Position numbers and translations under genes: made by a program. The notes under the pieces were generated by a model. That model did no database searches. It had not been told where the DNA came from and was given only the letters and a program-made list of their open reading frames with translations. From positions 7,740-71,739 of the forward strand of contig CAVVMV010000022.1 of assembly GCA_963749485.1 (NCBI GenBank): DNA of 64,000 bases, in the 5' to 3' direction. Below, piece by piece: positions 38,710-50,887 of this stretch (positions are counted from its first letter, which is position 1; each line of letters opens with the position of its first letter). This DNA is from JAZGGS01 sp963749485. GTDB taxonomy: Bacteria > Bacteroidota > Ignavibacteria > Ignavibacteriales > Ignavibacteriaceae.

Positions 38710-40709
38710 TGAAAGCTTTCATTTTATTATTTGCTGTAAGTTTTACAATCTATATTTCTTAATTGTTCTAATGAAACCAGGGAACTGCTAAAAACAACTT
38801 ACCAGCGTAATTTTAATAAAGAAATAATTTCAAAAAATCTTCGCTCTGAAAATCCTGATGACGTTAAAGCCGCACTCCTTTCGGTAAGCCATTCTGAAGA
38901 TACATCTTTCATCCCAATGATAACACAGATTGATTTTAAAGAACATGCGGAGCTTATCTGTTTTGCAATCGGGCAGATTGGTGAATGCACTGAATCAACA
39001 AACTTTCTTTGGAAAGAAGTTTATGGTGATAATTTTTATAAAAATTCAAAATTTATTTTTGAAGCAATTGGTAAAACCGGAACCGAAACTGATTTAGAAA
39101 AAATTACAGAAATGTATGCAAACTTTGATGGACCTGTATTTCCGTATGAAGGAATTTCTTTGGCAATCCGCCAGTTTGCTTTTAGGGAAATTAAGAGTGA
39201 TGTATCAAAACAGATTTTAATTGATGAAGCAACAAACCCATTAAGCTCAATCGAAAGAAAAAGTGATGCGCTGTTTACTTTGGCAAGAATCGGCTCTTCT
39301 CCTGAAATAAATGATGACGCTAATAAATATCTTAAAATCGGATGAATTTGATCCTCAAAATATTGAATTAAAGCAATATGCTTTGATGAATTTCCGCACG
39401 CAAAAATATTTTCCGGAAGATGAAGAGCTTGTTAATACTCTTTTAAATGAAAATAATATTTTATTACAAATTGAAACTGCAAAAGCTCTTTGTTTCAAAA
39501 AAGTAACTAACTAAAGAAGAACTTGATGAATTCTTAAGTTTAATTGATAATGACAATCCAAATGTTTCAGTACTGCAGCAGCAAATTCTTTACGAAATAT
39601 TAAACTAGAAAATGAAGAGTTAAAGAATTATTTGGAGAATTATCTTGAAGATAAAAATTAATATCTGATCTTCCTCCTCACACACTTGGTGAATTATTTG
39701 TAAGCACAACTATTTTATTTCCTCATACTTTTGGTGATATGCCAATTAATCTTTTTAGCAGTCAGAATATTCCAATAAAATATTTATTTGATGCTGCTGG
39801 TTATAACAATGAAGATGAACTTAGTTTAAACTTACTTATCGGTGAGTTTATGAGTGAACGAGGGTTGAAAGATGAAATTCCAATTCTTACAAATTTATTA
39901 AAGTTTCAAAGCTCCTTCCCTGAAAATGAAAATTTGAATAATATTTTGATAAATAGTATTAACTTCAGAAAATGCACCATCTGGTTTCTATTGCTGCAGA
40001 TGGAGTTGATTCTATCTTCATCATAAAAAATTCTGATAAATTTAAAACAATAATTTTAAACCAGGTTGAGAAGGAAGTTAACAATCCTGATTTTATGGAA
40101 GGAATAATGTCGCTGGTTAATCTTTCAGAAAAAATTGATGAAGATTTCTATAAGGAAGTGATAGAGAAAATTAAAATTTCAAATCTTTATTCATTAAGAA
40201 AATTTATTTCTGATAAAACAGGAATAAATTATAAAGGGGAAAAAGATTTAACTCATTTTGATGAAATTGTAAACTATTCATTAAAATATAAATCAGCAGA
40301 AGTTATAACTGATAAAGGTAATTTTGTAATTGAATTCCTTCCTGAATACGCACCAATTTCTGTTGGTAATTTTTGCAAACTTGCTGAAAAAGATTTTTAT
40401 AACGGAATTGAATTCCATCGCATTGTTCCCGGTTTTGTTATTCAGGCAGGTGATCCTTCAGGCACAGGTTGGGGCGGACCGGGTTACGATATAATTTCAG
40501 AGTTCTCTCCCCTTCCCTACGAAATTGGAATGGTTGGTATGGCAAGCGCTGGAAAAGACACCGAAGGTTCACAATTTTTTGTTATGCAGGGTAACTATCC
40601 TCATCTTAACGGAAGATATTCCCTGTTCGCAAAAGTTATAAACGGACTTGATGTTGTTTATAAACTCGAACAAGGAGATAAAATAAACAGCATTCAACTT
40701 TTACATTAA
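38710..40709 (+). CDS. Lipoprotein with HEAT-like repeats and C-terminal cyclophilin, frameshifted
   Basis: About 660 residues in six or more frame segments. An N-terminal signal at 38710 (MKAFILLFAVSFTIY) shifts frame into LNCSNETREL, a lipobox. Helical HEAT-like repeats follow to about 40280 (NPDDVKAALLSVSHSE, LSSIERKSDALFTLARIGS). The end is a cyclophilin peptidyl-prolyl isomerase: GNFVIEFLPEYAPISVGNFC, GIEFHRIVPGFVIQAGDPSG, GSQFFVMQGNYPHLNGRYS. The catalytic Arg (FHRIVPGF) and the Q of FFVMQ are present. It probably assists folding of exported proteins at the membrane. Breaks near 38757, 39335, 39510, 39600, 39660 and 39960. Confidence 0.8.
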
Positions 40710-41585
40710 GGCAATACGGCTTCGTACTTTGTCAAGTTCTGCGGATCTATTTTTTTTAACTTCTCAAAAATTGATATATCTTCATAATCTCTAAGCAGCT
40801 CAATCATCTCACCATGCTTGGCATCAAAAAATGTATTTAACAGAACACTCTTTAAACCACCTTCGGTCTCCCACATATTGTAAAGGTTGTCTATCAGACT
40901 AACTATTTTTTGCTGTCCAAGAGTTTTGTCCTGCTGGTAAATATCTACACCATAGTGGTAATCAAATACAGAAGATCTGAACTTAGAATATTTTTCTGCA
41001 AGTAAATCGTTAACCAATCCCCACCTGTTATATGAACTGCTGCTGGATAGCCAACCATTTGAAAAGCCACTGGTTGCACCAAGATTCACAATATCCTGTG
41101 CTCTTTGAAAATATCTGCTACCACCAAATTCTTCCCAAGGTGTCCCAATCGAAGCCGATAATTATCATTGCATAAAAATCGAGGAAACTTGTTAAACCAT
41201 CAAAAGTGCTCTGTCCTGAATAAAGCGCCTGTCCTCTTTCATACCTGAAAGACCAGGCAGCATCATTAATTGTTAGCATCGAAGAGTTACGTGTTGATTG
41301 ATAAACAGGGCGTTGGCTAACAACAACAATCTGGGCTGAATAATCTACATCTCCGGAAGCAGAAGCAAAAAATATAGTTAAGCTGCAATCAATTTTTTCA
41401 CCGTCCCAATTTTCTGTAGTAAAGCGGGTTGTGTTCATGTAAGTTTCAATAACATTCCCAAAATCCGCAAGCAGTTCCCTGTTATTAACAGGTAAGCTTT
41501 CAAAATTTACTTCTACCCTGCAATTTAGTTCCTGCGCCAACCCGGCTGTAGAAAGTGCGAGGAATACTATAAGTATCTTCATCAT
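40706..41585 (-). CDS. porD: PorD-like (DUF4835) type IX secretion protein, one frameshift
   Basis: About 293 residues, joined near 41110. Start taken at ATG 41585 rather than a TTG 12 bases upstream. Signal peptide ILIVFLALSTAGLAQ, then ELNCRVEVNFESLPVNNREL, the DUF4835 start, QRPVYQSTRNSSMLTINDA and LTSFLDFYAMIIIGFDWDT, both strongly conserved. DUF4835 is the PorD family linked to T9SS, the machine that would export the sorting-domain proteins in this window. It is convergent with the cyclophilin gene and divergent from a PorV/PorQ-like gene. Confidence 0.82.
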
Positions 41586-41671
41586 TTCTTTTTCCAATTA
41601 AATAAAATATTTATTGATTTAATATATGAATTTTGATATACTGCCTCAACAAACTTTGTGGTACATTACAT

Positions 41672-42529
41672 ATGAGAGCTGTTTTACTACTGACATTCCT
41701 TTTTTGTTTCACAATTAACCTATTTGCGCAGTTTAATCCGGGGGCAAAGCAAATTTCTCTATCTCATTCCGATGTAGCAACCGCAAATGATGTATTTGCA
41801 CTATTTAGCAATCCATCCGGTCTCTCTCAATTAAATTGGAGAGAGGTAGGAATATATTATTCGCCTGCTCCATTCGGGCTTACGGAACTTGCTAACGGTT
41901 ACGTTGCGTATATAGAACCATTTAGTTTTGGTTCGGTAGCGCTTGGTGGGATGACTTACGGTTTTGAACTTTACAGGGAATCAAAAATTTCCCTGGGATA
42001 TTCATATAATTATGATAATAAATTTTTTGCCGGCGGGGTGATTAACTATCATTCTTACTCAATTCAAAAATATGGAAGCACAGGAGTTTTTTACTTTAAC
42101 CTGGGAGGACTTGCTTACATTACGAACGATATACGGTGGGGATTTGTGATTGAAAATATTAACCGTGCAACGCTTGCAAACGAGGATGATCAAATTCCTA
42201 TGGTATTTTCTACAGGTTTTAGTTACGATGTTATAAATACTTTTACGTTAAACCTTGCACTTGAAAAAGATATCCGTTATAAACCTTCCGTTAAAGTAGG
42301 TATTGATTATGACATTATTCAATACATCTCTTTACGTGCTGGTATTGCAAACGAGCCCTCAACTTTTTCTGCGGGAATTGGTATTAATTATTCTATCTTC
42401 AATCTCGATTATGCTTTGATCAAGCATCCCGATTTGGGACTGACACACCAGGCAGGAATTATTTTAAGTTTTGGCAGGGATGAAACACGAAGGGCAAGCA
42501 TTAGAAAAAACCTGGGGATTGCAAAATGA
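41672..42529 (+). CDS. PorV/PorQ-like outer-membrane beta-barrel
   Basis: 285 residues from the ATG at 41672, where a signal peptide begins (MRAVLLLTFLFCFTINLFAQ); an upstream Met at 41633 would hide it. The N-terminus of the mature protein, QISLSHSDVATANDVFALFS and NPSGL, is the PorV/PorQ/UPF0164 pattern of a FadL-like 14-strand barrel. The rest alternates strands up to HQAGIILSFG. The C-terminal ETRRASIRKN tail extends past the barrel. Such proteins shuttle or hold T9SS cargo at the surface. It overlaps or abuts the next gene. Confidence 0.72.
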   Translation: MRAVLLLTFLFCFTINLFAQFNPGAKQISLSHSDVATANDVFALFSNPSGLSQLNWREVGIYYSPAPFGLTELANGYVAYIEPFSFGSVALGGMTYGFELYRESKISLGYSYNYDNKFFAGGVINYHSYSIQKYGSTGVFYFNLGGLAYITNDIRWGFVIENINRATLANEDDQIPMVFSTGFSYDVINTFTLNLALEKDIRYKPSVKVGIDYDIIQYISLRAGIANEPSTFSAGIGINYSIFNLDYALIKHPDLGLTHQAGIILSFGRDETRRASIRKNLGIAK

Positions 42530-42554
42530 TTTTAAGTTTTCCATCATCAAGCTG

Positions 42555-44568
42555 ATGAAACAGTTTTCAATCACATTCCTTTTTTCAGTTTTAATTTTTA
42601 CAGTTATTTCTATTGCACAAACCGATTCATCTTATCTTCGTACAGAAGAGATCTTAGAAGATATTTTACAGGAGCCGGTTGAGGAAGCTGATAACTCTGA
42701 TTTGTACGAGGAGCTTGAGTTTTTTTTAATAAATCCTGTTGATATCAATAGTGCAGATATTTCCGTACTTCAAAGTCTGCCGGGCATGGATCTAGCATCA
42801 GCAGAAATGATTGTTGATCACCGAAAAAAATACGGGTACTTTTTCTCACCCGGTGAATTGAACATGGTGCAAAATCTGGATATTGAACTAATCAAAAATA
42901 TATCCCCCTTCATAACAGTAAAAAAAATTACCAGTGAAGAAATTATTGATGAGAAATCAACCGATCCATTTGCAGAGTTTTTAACAAATTCCAGTTTACT
43001 GATGCGCAGCAGGGTTTCGAACGATCTGCAAACAAGAAAAGGTTTTGTGGATGGTAAATTTGAAGGGACAAAACCAAAAGTATATAACCGTTTAATAATT
43101 AATCACGATAAAAAATATCAGCTTGGTTTTTTATCAGAAAAAGATGCTGGTGAAGTTTCCTTAGATGAATTTACATCGTATCATTTTGCGATAAACGATG
43201 TTGGCATATTACATAAAGTTGTTGTCATGGATTATATTCTTGAGTTTGGACAGGGTCTTACTTTATGGAGCCCGTACGGTTTTTCCAAAGGTTCTGATGC
43301 AGTTTACCCGGTAAAGAAAAAAGATAGAATTATAAGACCTTACACCAGCGCTACCGAAGTTAATTTTTTCAGAGGCGCAGCAGCTTCAATAAAACTAAAT
43401 AACTTTATCGTTTCAGGTTTCTATTCAAATAATACTATAGATGCTAATGTTGACTCGGTTACAGGAGAAATTTTTTCCACACCTGTAGACGGACTTCACA
43501 GAACTGAAAGCGAAATAAATAAGAGGAACAGTGCTCGCGAAAAGATGATGGGCGGAAGAATCGATTATATTTCAGGCAAAAAATTTAAAACAGGTATTCT
43601 CTATTACCAATCCGAATTTAGCAATTCGTTCCATCAATCCTCTGTTTACGATATTAGCGGAAATAAATTTAATTACACTTCGGCTTATTATGATCTTTAT
43701 CTGAGTAACCTTAACTTTTTTGGCGAAGTAGTTTATAATGGAACTTCGGTTGCCTCAATCAATTCTGTGCAAATTGCTGTTACACAGCGTTTTTCATTTA
43801 TTACTTCTGTACGAAGTTATCCAAGAAATTTTATTAGTCTTCATGGTTTTGGATTTGGCGAAAGATCGGGCGCTACAACAAATGAATTTGGAATTTATAC
43901 GGGTTTCAAATGGCGCACACCAATTGGGTTGCTTAATTTTTATTACGATCAGTTTAAATTTCCTTATGCAACATTTAATAATCCATTACCAAGCGATGGC
44001 AATGAGTACCTTCTGGATTTTCTTAGCAAACCGCTTAAGGGTTTTTCATTAAGATTAAGATATAAATACGAAGAAAAGGATGTTACAGAAACAATAGAAA
44101 ATAACGACAGACTTGTTAAGCGGCTAAAGCAGACAATGCGAGCTGAACTTATCTATAACATTTCAAAAAAACTAAGATTAAAAGGAAGATTTGAATACAA
44201 CAGTTTCAGGATTTCTGCAATTAATGTAGCAGAAGACGGTTATCTGCTCTTTCAGGATATAAGGTATTCACCCTACTTCTAATTTTAATCTTTATGGCAG
44301 AATAATATTTTTTAGAACAGATTCTTTCAACTCTGCCATCTATCAGTACGAAAATAATTTAACGGGCGTGCTAACCAATCTTGCTATGTTTGGCGAAGGT
44401 ATGCGATGGTATATTATACTAAGGTATAAACCGTTCAGGATGTTCACATTATCTTTAAAATTTTCTGAAACGTACAAACCAAAAGTAAAAACAATCAGTT
44501 CCGGTAATAACGAAATAGAAGGAAATATTGACAACCAGGTTTCGTTTCAACTAGATGTGAATCTTTAA
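42555..44568 (+). CDS. Helix-hairpin-helix outer-membrane protein, one late frameshift
   Basis: About 670 residues. Start at 42555 (MKQFSITFLFSVLIFTVISI signal). Residues 60-130 hold a ComEA-like helix-hairpin-helix pair (NPVDINSADISVLQSLPGMD and SAEMIVDHRKKYGYF). The remaining 500 residues are beta-rich (FLSEKDAGEVSLDEFTSYHF, GFGFGERSGATTNEFGIYTG), as in an outer-membrane barrel. The frame breaks near 44280 and continues to VSFQLDVNL at 44568. This HHH-plus-barrel layout is common and uncharacterised in Bacteroidota; DNA uptake is only a guess from the HHH domain. Confidence 0.75.
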
Positions 44569-44742
44569 AAAATAATTTTACAATATATTCTACAAAGGAT
44601 AAAAAAATTCTTTAATATCTGTTAATAACGAATTTTTTTATTTGAAATAGGAAGTTAAATCCGCTTTTGATTTAAATTGTGTATCCTTATTTTAGTTGTT
44701 AAATTATAAGTGTAATTAAATATAAAATATATTGCGGGAATT

Positions 44743-47102
44743 ATGCAAAGTTCTAAAATTGATTTTATTACCAAAAATAATGACCTGATAAAATTCGCAC
44801 TTTCTTCATCACAGGAATTTCCGGATAACTTATGCGAATATTTAGTTAGTGAATTCGAAATTGAAGCTGCTGTACTTACAAGAGTGGTAGATAATAATTT
44901 TGAGGTTCTTGGCAAATCCAGCGAAGCCAGGAAGTCGCTGGTACCCAATGCTTTGAATAACTGTGCAAATTGTTACCTCTTCAGTTTCGAATCAACAGAA
45001 ACAAAATTTGAGATAGACCCGAAATGTGAATTTAAAGCCACTGATCATGTACTTATTGAGGGCTGTTTGCACATTAGTATAAGCCGAAAAGGAAAAAGTT
45101 GTACTAAAGCTAGCCAAGAAAACTGAATTTACACAGCTTGACCGCGATAACCTTGTGGTTGTGGGTGAATCGATAAGAAACCTGTTGAAAATATGGAGTG
45201 GCAGAAAAGGCGGCTTGAGCAGCGGCGTAAGCGATATCATATCATCAATTGGACACGAACTGAGAACTCCAACAAATAGCATTATGGGTTTTGCTTCGCT
45301 CCTTGGAGAAGAAAATCTTTCAACTTCTCAGAAAGAATATCTTAACACACTTAAAGAAAATGCATACTACTTATTATCACTTCTTAATGATCTAATAGAC
45401 ATAGCTAAACTGGATAGCGATAAAAGTTCAGACCAGCGCACCACTGTAAATATCAAGCAATTTATTTCTGAACTTTTAGGATTGATTGGAAGAGAAGGTT
45501 GACAAGTCGCGGATTGAATTTATTGTTAGTATTGATAAGGAATTACCCGATACAATTAAATTAGATTCTCAAAAACTGAGATACATTCTTTTAAACTTAA
45601 TTACAACTTCTTTAAGATTAACAGAAAGAGGAAAAATATCGCTTTCTGCTTTCTCTTCAGAGAAAAACCAGTTAAGACTGAGGATTACAGATACCGGCGC
45701 AGGAATTTCCACCAACAAACTTAATGTAATATTCGAACCATTTTCAATTACAGACCTATATACTTCTACGATTGGAAGTACAACCGGGCTGGCTTTAAAT
45801 CTATCTAAAAAATACATCGATTTTCTAAACGGCGAACTTGATGTAACCAGCACAATTGGTAAAGGGACAACATTTAATATCAGCATTCCCGTTGAGGAAA
45901 TAACCGAAATTGAAGAACAGATTAGCGTGCTGCCCAAGGCAAATAAATTAAATAAAGTGCTTGTAATTGAAGACGACTATGCAACCTCAAAACTATTGGG
46001 CAACTACCTTAATAAATGGGGTTACGAACCAACTATTGTAAATTCTGCCGAACAAACCAGGCAGATAATTGAGAAGGAATCCTTCCTGGCAATACTGATG
46101 GATATTGTTCTGCCTGATGCTAACGGGCTGGAACTTCTACAGCAGATGAGAGAATTTAAGAACACTAAGCAAACTCCGGTTATTATTTGTTCTGTTGAAG
46201 CCGAACAGCAAAAAGCTTTTTTAATGGGTGCTGTTGAATATTTTGTTAAACCGATTAACTACAAGTACCTTGTTGAGGTATTAACAAGTTATAAACTTAA
46301 ACGAGATTCTAATATTCTTGTTGTTGATGATGACATTCCCACATTAAACCTTATGAAGGAAGTTGTTGAACAAGCAGGTTTTAATCCTGTTGCCGAATCC
46401 GATTCAACTAAAGTTATAGACACAATTGAAAATTTAAACCTGGACCTGGCAATAATCGATCTGGATATGCCTGAAATAAATGGTATTCAATTAATCGAAA
46501 TGATTAAATCTAAAAAGCAATTTGCCCATCTTCCAATTATTATTTACACTGGTAAAGAGAACTACGAAGAAGATGTTAAAAGAATTGATGGACTGTTTGA
46601 CAACCTGTTGCATAAGAGTAGCACTAATATTGAGGATTTGCAGGAAACTGTTACCGCGATGATAAACAGGTATGATGAACCCTCTACACCTGAAGAGGTT
46701 AAGGAACAAAAAGACACGGTTAAAATATTACTTGTTGAAGATTACAAACATTCCCAGATTATCGTTACCCGGCTGCTTAAGAAAAATAATTTCGAATCGA
46801 TTGTGGTTGTAGAAAACGGGCAGGAAGCAGTAGATGCTGTTAAAGAACAAAAATACGATCTGATTTTAATGGATATGCAAATGCCTGTTATGAATGGTTT
46901 TGAAGCCACGAGAAAAATAAGAGAACTGGAAAAATATAAAGATACCCCTATTATTGCGCTTACCGCTTTTGCAATGAAGGGAGACAGGGAAAAATGCCTG
47001 GATGCAGGTGCAACAGATTATATTCCCAAACCGATTGACAGCCAGGAATTCTTAAAGAAAGTAAAGTATTACACTGAAAGTAATGAACCCGTTAAATCGT
47101 AG
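44743..47102 (+). CDS. Hybrid histidine kinase with three receiver domains, frameshifted
   Basis: About 786 residues in three frames (breaks near 45105 and 45485). The N-terminal 150 residues are a GAF-like sensor with CANCYLF. HisKA has SIGHELRTPTNSIMGF near residue 171. The HATPase domain carries G1 DTGAGIS, but its N-box reads LLNLITTSLRLT without the usual second Asn, and its G2 box reads TTGLALNL. Three receivers follow, with phosphoacceptor Asp in LMDIVLPD, IIDLDMPE and LMDMQMPV, each ending in a KPI or related lysine (the second has LLHKSS). It is likely a phosphorelay hub with impaired kinase activity. No separate regulator is adjacent. Confidence 0.88.
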
Positions 47103-47201
47103 GTTCTCTTCCATTACAACCAGCCAAGTATTTTATTGATCATTTATTATTTTTGTTAGATAAATTTTATCATCTATTTAAATTAACGATATATCATCCG
47201 G

Positions 47202-48664
47202 ATGAGTACAAAAAATTGTAAAGTGAGATTTGCTCCAAGCCCTACAGGATTCCTTCACATTGGCGGGCTCCGTACAGCTTTATATAATTATCTGTTTGCT
47301 AAAAATAACAACGGTAAAATTATTTTAAGAATTGAAGATACTGATAGAAACAGGTTTGTTGATGGTGCGGTTGATAACTTGCTGGAAACTTTACGTTGGG
47401 CTGGGCTTACTTTTGATGAAGGACCGGAAATAGGAGGAGAGAGTGGTCCATATTTTCAATCGGAACGACTCGAAATCTATAAAAAATATGCTGATGAACT
47501 AATCAGTAAAGGTATGGCATATTATTGCTTCTGCTACACCTGAAAGACTTAAAGACACTAAGAGAAAAACAACAAGAACAAAAATTACCTCAGGCAAAAT
47601 ATGATAAGCATTGTCTTAATTTTTCAAAGAGATGAAATTGAAGATAAACTTAATTCCGATGTTGCAAAAGTTGTTAGATTAAATGTTCAACGCAGATCAG
47701 AAGATTATTTTTGATGATGTAATAAGAGGACGGGTTGAGTTTGACAGTAATAATATCGATGACCAGGTTTTAATTAAAAGTGACGGCTTCCCTACCTACC
47801 ATCTTGCCAATGTTGTTGATGATCACCTGATGGGAATAACACACGTTATTAGGGGAGAAGAATGGTTATCATCAACACCGAAACACATTTTATTGTATGA
47901 ATATCTTGGTTGGGAAAAACCGGTTTTTGCACATCTTCCACTTTTGTTAAATCCTGATAAATCCAAATTAAGTAAAAGACAGGGTGATGTTGCAGTTGAA
48001 GATTATATGAAGAAAGGATACCTGAAGGAAGCGTTAATAAATTTTGTAGCGTTGCTCGGATGGAATTACGGAGATGATAAAGAATTTTATAAAATGGAAG
48101 AGCTTTGCGAAAAATTTTCACTTAGAAAGAGTACATAAAGCCGGAGCAGTATTTAACCTGGAAAAACTGAACTGGCTTAACTACGAGCATCTAAGACAAA
48201 AGCCTAATAATGTAATCCTTGAATTGCTTAAAAATGAGTTGTCCCAATCGAAATATTCAGACCAAGTTTATACCGATGAATACCTTCTGCAGGTAATTGA
48301 AGCAATGAAGGAAAGAGTGTCATTTGTTAAAGAATATTTAACAAAAAGTCCTTACTTTTTTGAACCTCCAACAGAATATGATAAGAAGGTTTTGAAGAAA
48401 AGATGGAAAGAAGATTCGCCTGAACTTTTGAAAAAGTTACGTGATAATTTTGCGGAGCTGACAAACCCGGCTAAGGAAGATTATGAAAATGCACTTCATA
48501 AAACTGCAGAACAGATGGATGTAGGCAATGGCAAATTAATTCATCCATTAAGAGTTTCTGTTTCAGGAATGGGTGAAGGACCCGGCGTGTATGATATTGT
48601 TGTAATAATCGGTAAAGATGAAACTCTTAAACGAATTGACCGGGCAATTGAAAAATTAAAGTAA
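47202..48664 (+). CDS. gltX: Glutamyl-tRNA synthetase, frameshifted
   Basis: About 485 residues when joined, the usual length. Class I motifs: APSPTGFLHIGGLRTALYNY holds HIGH as HIGG, LRIEDTDRNRF binds substrate, and SKLSKRQGDVAVEDY holds the KMSKS loop. The C-terminal helical anticodon-binding part reads PLRVSVSGMGEGPGVYDIV. The frame breaks near 47533, 47555, 47630, 47685 and 48135. An essential gene with only indel-type breaks points to sequencing error. It is followed 26 bases on by glnS. Confidence 0.93.
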
Positions 48665-48690
48665 ACTTAAAATCTTACTGAAGAATTTAA

Positions 48691-50404
48691 ATGGATAACC
48701 AAAAACAGAACAACACAGAAAATAATGAAAGCAAGCCATCAAACTTCATCAAGGATATTATTAATGAAGATTTGAAAACTGGTAAGCACACGTAAAATTC
48801 ACACAAGATTTCCTCCCGAACCGAATGGATATTTACATATTGGTCATACAAAATCTATCTGTTTGAATTTTGGCTTAGCTGAAGAATACAAAGGATTGTG
48901 CAACTTAAGATTCGATGATACAAATCCTACAAAAGAAGAAATGGAGTATGTAAAATCAATAAAAGAAGATATAAAATGGCTAGGATTTGATTGGGAAGAG
49001 AGAGAGTATTATGCCTCCGATTACTTCGATCAATTATATGAATATGCGACAAAGCTTATTAAAAAAGGTATAGCTTATGTTGATTCTTTAAACGGTGAGG
49101 AAATAAAAAAATACCGCGGCACACCAACTGAACCGGGAAAAGAAAGTCCTGACAGAAATCGTCCGGTTGAGGAGAACCTGGATCTATTTGAAAGAATGAA
49201 AGCTGGTGAGTTTAAAGACGGTGAATATGTTCTGAGAGCAAAGATTGATATGACTTCTCCAAACATGAATATGCGGGATCCGATTATTTACCGCATAAGA
49301 CATGAAACACATCATCGTACAGGAGATAAATGGTGCATTTACCCTATGTATGATTGGGCACATGGGCAATCGGATTCGATTGAAGGAATTACACATTCAC
49401 TTTGTACATTGGAATTTGAAAATCATCGCCCGTTATACGATTGGTTTGTTAAAGAACTTGAAATTTATCCTCCCCAACAAATTGAGTTTGCAAGATTGAA
49501 TGTAAGCTTTACTGTTATGAGTAAACGAAAGCTTTTAGAACTTGTAAAGGAAGGATATGTGAATGGTTGGGATGATCCAAGGATGCCTACAATTTCAGGT
49601 TTGAGACGAAGAGGATACACACCGGAATCTATTAGAAATTTTTCTGAAAAAAGTGGTATTGTTAAAAGAAACGCGCTTACGGATGTAGCTTTATTGGAGC
49701 ATAGTATTAAGGAAGACTTAAATAAAAAAGCAAGGAGAGTTCTAAGTGTACTAAATCCTTTAAAAGTTGTAATTGAAAATTATCCTGATGGAAAAACTGA
49801 AGAACTTGAAGCGATAAATAATCCTGAAGATTCTACAATGGGAACAAGAAAGCTTCCTTTTTCAAAAACAATTTTTATTGAGAATGATGATTTCCAGGTA
49901 GATCCACCAAAAAAATTCTTCCGACTTGCACCAGGAAAAGAGGTGCGTTTAAGATATGCATACATAATTAAATGCGAAGAGGTGATTAAGGATCAAAAAA
50001 CCGGAGAAGTAATTGAACTGCGTTGTTCTTATGATCCCGAAACAAAAAGCGGTACAGGCACGAGCAATAAAAAAGTAAAAGGAACTATACACTGGGTTTC
50101 CGCTGAGCACGCTATTGATGCAGAGATTAGATTATATGATAGACTTTTTACTGTTGAAGATCCATTAGGTGATAAAGAAAAAGATTATAAAGGGTTAATA
50201 AATCCGCACTCGTTGGATATAGTTAAGAATTGTAAACTTGAACCATCACTAAGTAATGCTGAAAAAGGAGAAAGATTTCAGTTTGAAAGGTTAGGATATT
50301 TTTGCGTGGATAGTGTTGATAGTTCAAAGGAGCAATTAGTTTTCAACAGGATCGTTACTTTGCGCGATACCTGGTCTAAGATTGAAAAAGCTCAGAAAAA
50401 GTAA
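48691..50404 (+). CDS. glnS: Glutaminyl-tRNA synthetase, one frameshift
   Basis: About 570 residues. The N-terminus MDNQKQNNTENNESKPSNF is followed by a break near 48790 and then RFPPEPNGYLHIGHTKSICL (HIGH). Later motifs: LRFDDTNPTKEE, SFTVMSKRKLLELV (KMSKS-type), and the C-terminal anticodon-binding barrels (FRLAPGKEVRLRYAYIIKCE). It charges tRNA-Gln directly, so this organism need not rely on the transamidation route for Gln. Adjacent to gltX. Confidence 0.95.
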
Positions 50405-50434
50405 AGCCAATCAATTTTAGAACGTCTTATTTTA

Positions 50435-50644
50435 TTAACAGCGTCCTGATATTTTATAAATCTTTAACATCTCCAGAACTCTCTTGACTCCTTCTCTATC
50501 AAAAGGATTGGTAATGTTCCTGGCATTTTTATATTTTCTTATAGTACCAGTTAACTTACCAAGCTTGTCAACCATTTTCTGAACGACGCTGCCGCTGTCA
50601 TCAATCTCATACTGACCTTCTTCGCCAATAAAAGTGCGTGCCAT
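50435..50644 (-). CDS. small hypothetical protein
   Basis: 69 residues, MARTFIGEEGQYEIDDSG to KIYKISGRC, intact and charged, without signal or membrane segment. GEEGQYEIDDSGSVVQKM could be a small beta hairpin. It lies 35 bases downstream of the acidic protein gene on the same strand. Family unknown. Confidence 0.55.
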   Translation of the reverse strand: MARTFIGEEGQYEIDDSGSVVQKMVDKLGKLTGTIRKYKNARNITNPFDREGVKRVLEMLKIYKISGRC

Positions 50645-50679
50645 AATTTTCCCGGAAGAAATTGCTACAAAATAATTAT

Positions 50680-50887
50680 TTAAATAAGATTCAGCTCTTC
50701 GTAATCATCTAAATCCAGTTCATCGAAATCTATATCTTCAAACTCTGTATCATCAATCATATCATAAATCTCTTCTTCATCAATATAATCCGGATCAATA
50801 TTAGGGGGATCACCGGATAGATCAGCAAAGTAGTCCTCATTATAAAATGAGTCGTACAGCTTGATGGTTTTGTAAATGTTTTTTCAT
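50680..50887 (-). CDS. small very acidic protein, frameshifted at the start
   Basis: About 68 residues. From the ATG at 50887, one extra A in an A-run shifts the frame into IKLYDSFYNEDYFADLSG, followed by DPDYIDEEEIYDMIDDTE and a tail rich in Asp/Glu (DIDFDELDLDDYEELNLI). It has almost no basic residues after position 10. Acidic tails of this sort occur in histone-like mimic or chaperone-type small proteins, but no family is recognised. Confidence 0.5.
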
